Positions 1 to 10,100 of a stretch of DNA of 64,000 nt are shown piece by piece; the first letter of the stretch is position 1; every line of letters begins with the position of its first letter. The position numbers and the translations under genes were made by a program. The notes under the pieces are model-generated. The model was not told the DNA's origin, did no database searches, and saw nothing but the letters and a program-made list of their open reading frames with translations. The DNA is from Cliona cf. orientalis. Taxonomy: Eukaryota; Porifera; Demospongiae; Clionaida; Clionaidae. The DNA lies in assembly GCA_963930775.1 (NCBI GenBank), contig OZ005692.1, positions 641,601 through 705,600 on the forward strand. Reading direction: 5' to 3'.

Positions 1-225
1 GCAATATTGCATGTCCAATATTATCGCAACTTACTTGGGTTCAAGCACTGTAAATTGTGTAATGCCTTGCATGCATACAAGCCAGAGAGTCAAAGGGTAC
101 CATAAGAATACAGGCAGCTTAGCGTGGGATGACAGTGGCTACTTTTCAACTCTAAGGCTTCTTACGACGCAAATGCGATCTAACGCAAATGCGATCTATC
201 AACACTTAGAAAAATTCAACAGGGA

Positions 226-325
226 AAAAAAATAAAAAAGTCAAAGTGTACGGCAAGATTCGAACCCGCTCTATTCCGTCCCATACATAAGAGCCCAACC
301 ACTCGGCCACCACCATTGTTGCTGC
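226..325 (-). repeat. tRNA-like unit (tRNA-derived SINE head or tRNA pseudogene)
   Basis: On the minus strand there is an A-box-like TGGCCGAGTGGTT, typical of Ser/Leu tRNAs. About 45 bases later comes a B-box-like GGTTCGAATCT inside a T-arm that pairs five of five if two G-T pairs are allowed. A T-run follows, as at a Pol III stop. The D stem can form, but I find no convincing seven-base acceptor stem or variable arm. A SINE head or decayed tRNA is therefore more likely than a working tRNA. Confidence 0.45.
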
Positions 326-382
326 TGGCAGCCGTTATTTCAACTATTTTATGGACAAACCCTACACAACCCAGCCCCTCCC

Positions 383-568
383 ACTCTAACCCTGCTAACC
401 ATTCACAACCCAGCCCCAGACCTCCCAGCCCCTCCAGTCCACGTATACGCAAACCCTAGAGACTAACCCTGCTAACCATTCGCAACCCATCCCCAGACCT
501 CCCAGCCCCTCCCACACTAACCCTGCTAACCATTCGCAACCCATCCGCTGACCTCCCAGCCCCTCCCA
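383..568. repeat. Tandem repeat, about 52-bp unit, 3 copies
   Basis: Three diverged copies of a C-rich unit are present, each beginning CTAACCCTGCTAACCATTC and ending CCTCCCAGCCCCTCC. The first and second copies are separated by a 26-bp unrelated piece. Reading frames across this block on the minus strand are low-complexity by-products and are not annotated as genes. Confidence 0.75.
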
Positions 569-997
569 TCCATATCGTCCAGCGTTCGCGGCAGCGTACG
601 TACTGGCGTATCACGAACGGGTCGGGATCGCATTTGCATCGTAACAAGGCTTAGCAGCTAAGCCTTAGAGTTGAAAAGAAGCCACTGTCATCCCGCGATC
701 GTCAAAAGCTCGCCAGTGGACTGAGCGGTGGGATTAATGCAACTGCGCATGTGTTGAGGGTTAATAGACATACATACCGTATATAGCGCTCAACCTATTT
801 ATACGTTAAGTCATGCTATCGCTAGCTCGGGCAAAGTCAAGAAGCTTAGAATCGGCAAATGACACCAAAATTGGCGAACAAAGCATTTTCGGAGAAATCC
901 ACACAAATCATGTGTTTGGAACGCCATAAGGAACCTTAGAAGTTACAACACCGCAAATTGGACTCGTAAACGAGGTATGTAGCAGCTAGCGTGGTAA

Positions 998-1063
998 CAG
1001 ACAGACAGACAGACAGATACACAAACCAACTACAGTAACCCTCGCGCATGCGCCGAGGGTTAA
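998..1063. repeat. CAGA microsatellite plus terminal hairpin of a repeat
   Basis: A short (CAGA)n run is followed by ACAAACCAACT and a perfect-looking hairpin in which TAACCCTCG pairs with CGAGGGTTA around a GCGCATGC loop. The same arrangement occurs at 60689-60782, so this is probably the end of a dispersed repeat family. Confidence 0.5.
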
Positions 1064-1111
1064 TAATTATGAGGCTAGCTACAGGGCCCAGTATACATAT
1101 CACTTCCTCAC

Positions 1112-4100
1112 CATAATCCTAATGAGTGTACCACTTCCAATATTGTACATTGTGTCAATCAAAAAGAAGTTGCTAGGATTTGGCATCACCCTGATCCGTA
1201 AACTGGCATTGGCCTGAGGGTCAGGCCCTGGGGCAGCATCAACTCGTATGGTATAGGTGATTCCGTCAACATCTCCTGGTACTATTCGATTGAGGGGCGG
1301 GGTCACACAGCTTATCGCCGTGAAGTTGAGGACTTGACACAGCGTAGTCTGGAGGGGGGGAGGAGATATGGGAGGGGCCAGGGGAGGGGCCAGGGGGTGG
1401 GGGAGAACACATACATAATATTATATGGAGATTAAGAAGCACACACATTGTAATAGGCACAAATACCATTAACATTAGTTTTATTGGCTATCAGTATGGA
1501 CAATGTGTATGTATTACTTTACTAACTGACTTACATTAGTGGCATCCACATATTCTGGATCACTGACTTCCAGCATAGGCCTCTGCACTACATCCAGGTT
1601 AGTTCCATTGAAGATGAGCTCAATACCTCCACTGTGTGCATGTATTGATTACCTTAGGGCTACGATTATTTGTGGGTACAAATTTTAGCGGATTTCGCAA
1701 ATAGTGCATTTAGTGGGTACTCATTTTAGCAATTTTTCAAAATTAATATTCTATTTATTTGAAAAATTAATGTTGAAAAAATTAATATTCGCGGGTACAA
1801 TTTTTAGCGAAAATTAGGCAAATCGCTAATTTCGCTAAATTTAGTACCCGCAAACAAAAGTGTATATCTCGAGTAACTCACTTATATCAATACTATTAGG
1901 TTTACCCGAGGATAGTGGTGGAGGGAATGACATTGTAGAACACAGGGTTGAGGGTATAGCTGTACTGGACACTGCCATTGGTGACTGGGGCATTGTCAAT
2001 CATCACCATCACTGCTCCACTCACTGGAGGGTCAGAGTCGGTGAATGCCTCAGTAATGCAGTTGATGCTGGTAGCATTGATACTGGCTCGGCTGTGGGAA
2101 TTACAGCAATAATTTAGAAACCATGCATAATGACATTCTACCGATGCAAACAAGGGATAATTATAGCAGCTGCTGTTATGAAATTTTTGGCAGGCAACTT
2201 GGGATCCAAAGTACACATCAAAGCCAACCACATACTTAAGCTAATGGAAGTGAAGTGCACTACATACTCAACATACTCAATGTACAAGGGTGATTCTAGT
2301 GTTCCAGACTTCAGACTATGCAACCAATAGTTATAGCTCAGAACTCATTTCAACAACTTACTTGATGATACATTGTGTCCCCCCAACAAGAGTGATTGTA
2401 GTATTGATGGTATTTCCAATGTCGAGGTTAGTTCCATACACAGTCAGGTTGGTACCCCCTGCCTGTGGGCCACGAGGTGGAAACACTCCTGTGACCTCAG
2501 GAGACACTCTAGTGAACAGTGTTTGACCAGAACTGGCAGGTCCATTAGATAGCGTAATCATGATAGCAGTAGACTCTGTACTGTTGGTCGTTGTGCAATT
2601 TATCCTTCGACCAGGCTCGTAGCCGTCGGAGTCTGCAGGTGTACAGTTAACACCTCCCACTTGGATGGAATTTTCAGCAAAATCACTAAAAGAGACCCCC
2701 AGATCTGTGCCAGTGATGACGATGGTAGTTCCCCCCTCAGGGGGGCCAAATTTAGGATCAAAGTTATCTATTGTGGGCAGAGGGCATTGTGAGCCAGAAG
2801 TGGCTAGATTTTGTGGTGGACTGCAGTCTCCAGTAAACGAACAGGTGTCAGTGATTCCACACCAGCCACATTCAAATCCCGTTGATATGCTCCTACCAAT
2901 ACAAGAGGAACAGCCAGTAGCCACCTCACGACAGTTGTAGAGTAGCACTGTGTTATAACATAATAATATAATATACATTGTAGAATAATATCACTTGCCT
3001 ATATTATAACATAATACGTTATCATACCTTGGATTGGCATCATAAGAATATCAATGGTGTGGTTGATATTTCTCCCTTTAGAATTTTGTCCCATCCATTG
3101 AATAGCTACAGTCACCATTTGCATGCTGCCACTGGGCAATGTCAGCTATACAGAATGTATGATTGTACGTCACAATGGTGGTTCATGTTAGAATCTTCAT
3201 CACTCACTTGGCCTGTGCTAACAGCACATGTTAGAGATGACTCATTGTTGTAGGTAGCTGATAGTCTCACTCCATTCACATAACATGCGTACATAAAACC
3301 AGAAATCTGTAAAAGGTCATAAAGCAGTAATCTAAAGTAGCATACTTATTAATTTTAGTAATTTTATTTACCTCAGGGGGAAGGTTTCTTGTCACTAGTT
3401 CAATGTTCCTGGCCACCTGAACTGGTTGAAGATAGTTCTGCCCACCTCCAGGTGGGCGATCCAATAGTGGACATACATCAGTGAAGTTTTGGTTCATAGA
3501 CGGCTATAAAAAATAACAAACTAGTACATACACAAGTGAAGTTTTGACCCATAGCCGGCTATAATATATAGAGGTACTGTATATGTACATTGTACTCAGT
3601 CACTTCGTGATAGGTCACAAACCTGAAGAAAGTTCTCTATTCCATTAATACAAAGAGTTACTGTTCCACTGCACACTTTGTTGTAGACACACCATCCACA
3701 GATATCGGTTTGAAGACACTGGCTACAGCTATATAGAGTAAAATTAATCATTATTAGATACTGCACTGCTATCGTACTACATAACTGACATCCCCTACCT
3801 CGTAGCTTGACCACACTGAATTATAGTGAGAGCACCAGGATTTGTACCGAAAGGTATTTGAAGCTGAGAGCTGGCAAGACTGACATCAACAACTGCAGTT
3901 AATATTTTTTGTCATGTTTGTATACTATGATTATGAGAAGTATTACTCATCACCTGCACTCAATAACCCATAAAATTCCAATGGGATCTCTCCAGTGATG
4001 TTACAAGAGTAAGTTGTTCCAGAGCCGACTGCATCCACCATAAATATCACTCCATCACCGCTGGCAAAGTGACAGAGGTAAGTTTCATTCACTAGCAGAG

Positions 4101-7100
4101 GAGGGAGAGGCTGAGAGAGAGCTAGGGTCAGCTGCATGTGTGAGTAAAGGATTGAAAGATCATAATTCATAAGATTACTAAATCGAATGGAAAATTTTTA
4201 CTATTTCTGAGGCATCCAAATTAAACCTCTGAGGAGAGATGGAAATGGCTGTGCATTGCCCAGTGTTTGTCCCAGCAGCCCTGATCCATCTAGTCTCAGG
4301 ATTCTGACACTCACTTTCCTGTGAGCACTTGTTCTCCACTACACACCAGCCACAGAGAGGGTTGCCGTTACCAAGGCAACTGGTGCAACTAGAACTCAAG
4401 GAACAATTAGCAATTGGGATTTGTATCACCTGAGTGTGAAAATGTACAATGCATAGTCACTTGTAGTATGTTACCTAGGAGATAGGTATACCTATACTCC
4501 CTGGTACAGTATAGCTGTGTACTGTTGACACAGAGCAGTACACACAAGCTATACTATACTGACCACAAAATGTTAATTGGATGTGCTTTCACTAGAATAG
4601 TTCATTTTGAATTCAGAAAAGCAGCAGGCAACAAGCTGGAAGGTTAGGCTGGCTTTGAGCTACCCTTTTTTATGGCAAAAGGTGGGAAAATTACCTGAGC
4701 CTAGCTGTTCAGGTTAACATTTTGCATGCCGCCAGTAATTTTCTATGGATGGCTTTGAGCTAAGACGTCAGTATACTAGCCTTGCTGTTTGAATTCAGCA
4801 TTTTGCATGCTGCCAGTGACTATAGTGACGTACCCAGGGGGTGCTCAGGTTGCTGGAGCACCCCCATCAGTTCTGGCAGAACAGCCAGTTCAGTAGATCA
4901 GTGACAAATATTATTACTGATAATCGATGACTGGACGCTACGGTTACGTTTACTTCTATAGGTACTACCGTATTGTCTCTAATTTAACGGACATCTCTAA
5001 TTATCCGGACACCATTTTGAATTATTTATTTACCTCTAATTACACCGGACAGTCAACGAAGTACGAATTTTTGTTGTTCTAATCATCCGGACATCGTTGT
5101 TCTAATGCGGACAGCTCGGCTAGCGCGCTACCTATACCCATATCAGTGTACGAAGGAGGCGAATTGTTCTCGTTCCCACCATGAACAGGGAGCTCCAGGT
5201 ACCGTCTCGTTTACTCGATCTCTGCAGCTGGTCGATCGCACGCCCATTTGACCGAATGCGCATGCGTGAAAGCGTGTTCTAATTCATCGGACACTTCGAA
5301 CGCCAACAATTTTCGTGTGTTCTAATTATAGCGGACGTTGGCCAAAATAATTATTTTTCTGGTGTCCGTTAAATTAGAGGTAATACGGTACCTTGTCACT
5401 ATAATACTAACCCTTTGTCAACAACCATATCCTAAACCCAAACCCCTGGTCACTAACCGATTACTGAAACCCAACCCCCCGCTACTAGCAATGCAATGAC
5501 AAGGCAGATGACAAGGGGTTTGGGTTTAGGATATGGTTGTTGAGTATTAGGCCACTCCAAATCAATCACTAGTTTCTGATCACCCGCCCGCATGATATTT
5601 TGAAAAGCCAATTTATGAGGACTATAATGATATTCATAGAAGAGATGATGTAAAATTACACGTATTGAGTCATCATAAAACATTACGATACTCTCGAGAT
5701 CTCGATCTCAAGCTCATTGCCTTGCTGCACATGGTGAATCGAATACTCTAAACTTCACTGTGTCACATCAGTTCGTCATCCTGCATTCTGTTGACCTGCC
5801 AGTGTACTTCAACAGCTCATAGCTAGCTGATATGATCTGACAGGCTATTGTTTGCACTTGAGGTTTGCTGACCATGCATCTGTGGTATTGTTTAAGTACT
5901 TCCTCTTCCTGTCTTAATTCAATTAGTCATAGTCCCATAGTCCTAACCACCCACCCGCCCGCATGTACTTGAGACAACTGGTGTGACCAGAAACTAATGA
6001 TTGACTTGGAGTGGCCTTACAGTGACAGGATATGGTTGTTGATAAAGGGTTAGTATTATAGTGACAAGGTAGTACCTAAAAGTATTAAACGTAACCGAAG
6101 CTACTACCAGCAATGAACTTACTGGCCTCTAAAATTCGCTCCCAAAACAGCAGTTTCTCATCCCTATTCGGCCTAAAACAGCCTTCTTCATGCTTCTTTG
6201 TTGGCCAGCTACTTCAAGAACGCGTTTAATTAGGGGTGCAGTCAACATTTTGGGGGCGTGGCTAAACTTTTGCGTGCGCGCTTTGCGCTCGAATGTCTTA
6301 GCACCCCCTCCCTCAAATCCTGGGGACGCCACTGACTTGTTTGCGCTCAGTGTCATGATCATACCTTTATCACTCATTTACACCATACTTTGCGTCACGC
6401 ACGCACACGCAATTCTGTACCACTTAACTGAAACTCAGTTGTTGTAGAGTGTTACTGTATGTGTAAGCTGCACTGTTCCATGCAAAATCAGAGAGAGTTT
6501 AATAACAGAGAGTTTAATAATACAGAGTTGTAACAACCGTTTGTAGCAAATCTACAACACAATATAGCTAGCTAGCAGTTCCTTAGAGGATCAAATTGCC
6601 TTTTTAATGTTGCATACCAGCCAGTGTTTGTGTGCAATATTACATGATACACTAGAACATGGATAGTTACCAGGGAAGATAAAGGCCACTACAAATTGCA
6701 TACTGTATAGCGGGAAATTTTCGTATGGTGCTAATTTTCGTATATTTCGTATGCTCCATCCCTTATACGAAAATAAAAACGGCGAAAATTTGAACATGCG
6801 AAACCTTTCTTTCGTGTGTGACCTTTGACCTATAGGCCTACCACGGCCACATGCAGTCACTAGCGCGAGCGGCGGATGCTAAATGCAAGGCTAGCTCACT
6901 GAACAATGTCTCTTTATCGGTTCTTTGCCTTAAGGTCGAAACGGAGTGACCTTCCTGATCCCAGTGGACATCGATTAGCCCCACTACGATCAAGGGGAAG
7001 CCAGTGATGCTAGCGTTGCCCTATAGTGCGAGCGCTAGCAGCTGCGCATGCGCACAATCTCCCACAGCAAGCATACGAAATTAAAAAATACGAAAATTTA

Positions 7101-10100
7101 TTCTAAGGGTATTTTGGTCAATCATACGAAAATTAGCACCAACGAAAATTTCCCGCTATACGGTAGTTGTTTCCTGTCCTGGCTGTCGATTCAATAGCAT
7201 GAGGGCGGGTGGTTAATTTTTATTATTCATTATTCATTATTACCGGATGTGGTATAAACCACAAATGGCCACCGGGGTACATGACTCGAGCTAATCCCGC
7301 CATCTTCAGCTGACATGGCAAGCACAGTCTTAGAACTATGACATAGTTGCCAAGTTTATAAGATGAGAGACCGGGACAAAGTAGAAAACATAATTAATGC
7401 GCGTGAAGCGCGCGCGAAATTTCATGGACCACGCCCGCTTTTGGGCGACCACACCCACTTTTGGGCGATTATGTACTGTCACACCCACTAAACATCGAGA
7501 TATACGGACTGAAATTCGATAATATACTGAGTTTATGCTTGTGCCACACCTCCATTCATGTAATCGAGCTGGATTCCGGGACAATGCTGCAAAATCAGGT
7601 AAACCGGGACACAACCGGGACATAGGGCCAAAAACCGGGACTGTCCCGGCCAAACCGGGACTGTCCCGGCCAAACCGGGACACTTGGCAACTATGCTATG
7701 AATGAAGCTACTCACAAGAATAGCTATCATCATGCACAACGAGAACTTCAGTGCAGTGAGCAAGTACTGAATGAACCATCGACGTCACAAACTCAGCTTG
7801 CACAACTCGAGCGCACATGGAACAGACCGTAAATAATATTGAAATTTTCAATTACATCATCAACATTAATAGAAAATAAGTGCAATAATAGAAAAGTTGG
7901 TGGTGGCTCAAAAGGCATGCGGACGGTGGACAGGAAACTATGATCCAATTTGTAGTGGCCTAACTAGCATACATTTAACTATAGCAATCCACTGTATATT
8001 TAGCTATCTACTGTGCATGACTGGAAATTTTTTATCAATAATCAAACATGAATTTAATTAGGCTCATTAGTGGTTAACATACTACAAGTCAGTTACAGAT
8101 GGGCTCCCTTGGGGCCAGTATAGCCTCGTACCCAGGCCACTCCCACTCCCATGTTTTCAATGTAACATTGAAAACATGGGAGTGGCCTGGGTACGAGGCT
8201 AGGGCCAGTATAGTATAGATGCCTATCCTGTAACTATAACTTGTATCATGGAAGCCATACAGATCAAAGGCACCGCTTAAGTAGTTTATCTAACCCAGAC
8301 CACAGATAGTAGTAGCTAGAACATAATTGGAAGTTGTATCATGGAAGCCATACAGATCAAAGGCACCGCTTGTAGTTTATCTAACCCAGACCACAGGTAG
8401 GTTATACATAAAGCATAGGTAGTAGTGGTTTACCTGAAATACACAAGACAATTACTATAGTAAACCACGAGGGCAAAGCTCGAGTGGTTTGCATAGTAAC
8501 TGTCGAGTGTATTTCAGTGGTAAGCCACTACTACCTATGCTTTATTTACGGTGGCCCTGGAGGTCACGCGTCACGCCAGTGGCTATCACGTATCACTCCA
8601 GTATCCTCTCCTCCTACCGTCGTCATGTCACCGCCGTCCGTAACGCTGATGTCCGTACCGTTCAGTCTCCGTACCGTCGCCATTCCAGTCCGTAACGCTG
8701 ATGTCCGTACTGTTCAGTCTCCGTACCGTTGCCATTCCAGTACACATGCTAATAACACGACCATGTACCAGTCCTAGCCAGGGGTGTGGTTATCGACGTT
8801 CACCGCCACACCCCCATGGCTCGGTAGGGTAAGATACGCGCGTTGCCTGAAGAAGCCGAGTGTAGCCTCGTCCCCGTTCTTGAGTATAAGCTTATTGATA
8901 CCAGGTCCTCAGTGTGTTGTTGCTCTTTCAGTCATTTACAGCATAGATATAAATATACTCGTATATTATCTATAAAGATATAATATAGTACGTACGGTTT
9001 TTCGCCATACTTAGTCTAAATGTAGGTGACCTGTTCTTGGGATATAGGGTCAAAAACGTAACAAGATGACGGAGTGTGTGGATTACACGGTGGTACGTCC
9101 GTACTATTATCATTGGTACTGATGGTACTATCAGTTAATAAATTCATTATCAACTTCTGGATCATCCCTTCAATGCTTGGAGAACAAATTTAATTATAAC
9201 ACACTGAGGTATCTACCACTGACAATAATACAGCAACAGATCAAGGGTCACATACTCGTTGATTTTTAATATCATAAAATAATTTTATTTGTTGATCTTA
9301 GCTACGTATACGCTCACATCGCACCCTATATAGGCTATAATACTCGGGGGGGGGGGGGGGGGGGCGGGGGTGTGGCGGTGAACACTTGATAGCCACACCC
9401 CTGTGTACTGGAATGGCGACGGTACGGAGACTGAACGGTACGGACATCAGCATTACGGACGGCGGTGACATGACGACGGTAGGAGGAGAGGATACTGGAG
9501 TGATACGTGTTAGCCACTGGCGTGACGCGTGACCTCTAGGGCCACCGTATTTATTTGGCTTGTATCATGTTCTAACTACCATGTTCTAACTACTACTACC
9601 TGTGGTCTGGGTTAGATAAACTACAAGCGGTGCCTTTGATCTGTATGGCTTCCATGATACAACTTCGTGCCCTCGTGGTTTACTATAGTAATTGTCTTGT
9701 GTATTTCAGGTAAACCACTACTACCTATGCTTTATGTATAACTTAGAACATGGTATATACAGTCGAGCCTCCGAACAAAGGACACTTTGGGAACGGGCCT
9801 CTTGTCCTTTGCTCGGAGGTTGTCCCTATCTCGGAGGTTCATGATTTTTCAACCCATTTTGATTGTATTATCCTTAAATAAGTTAGTAAATGCACTGAAA
9901 TGCATGATAAGAGCAGTAGAGATGATAATCAAGTTATTGGTATGTTCGGTTTTCAGTATCAACTTAGCACAGGCTGTTTCTGAAGTACTGGCTACTCCAA
10001 AATCGTTATCTGGATTCAGGCTAGTATTATTATCGCGCATGCGGCATAATATCGCGACCACCTAGATTGCGGCAAAGGTGGGCGGGGCATCGTTAATTTA

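Larger units (their letters stand above)
122..697. repeat. Inverted-repeat (MITE-like) element
   Basis: A stretch of about 60 bp at 122-181 recurs in inverted orientation at about 628-697. The arms share a GGATGACAGTGGCT core, the TTTTCAACTCTAAGGCTT block and an AAATGCGATC/GATCGCATTTG end. The interior holds a tRNA-like unit and a GC-rich tandem repeat. This is the layout of a non-autonomous inverted-repeat transposon that picked up other repeats. I see no transposase. The ends and target duplication are not defined, so the family is unknown. Confidence 0.55.

Noticed and set aside
216-647. Two small minus-strand frames
   Set aside because: They translate the C-rich tandem repeat and a tRNA-like unit; low complexity, no start context.
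7336-7763. Gly/Pro-rich minus-strand frames
   Set aside because: Produced by the CCGGGAC repeats of the MITE at 7343-7694; no family resemblance.
9787-10065. 92-codon plus-strand frame inside the pogo-like element
   Set aside because: No helix-turn-helix or DDE motifs, and an overlapping antisense frame of similar length. Treated as non-coding interior.
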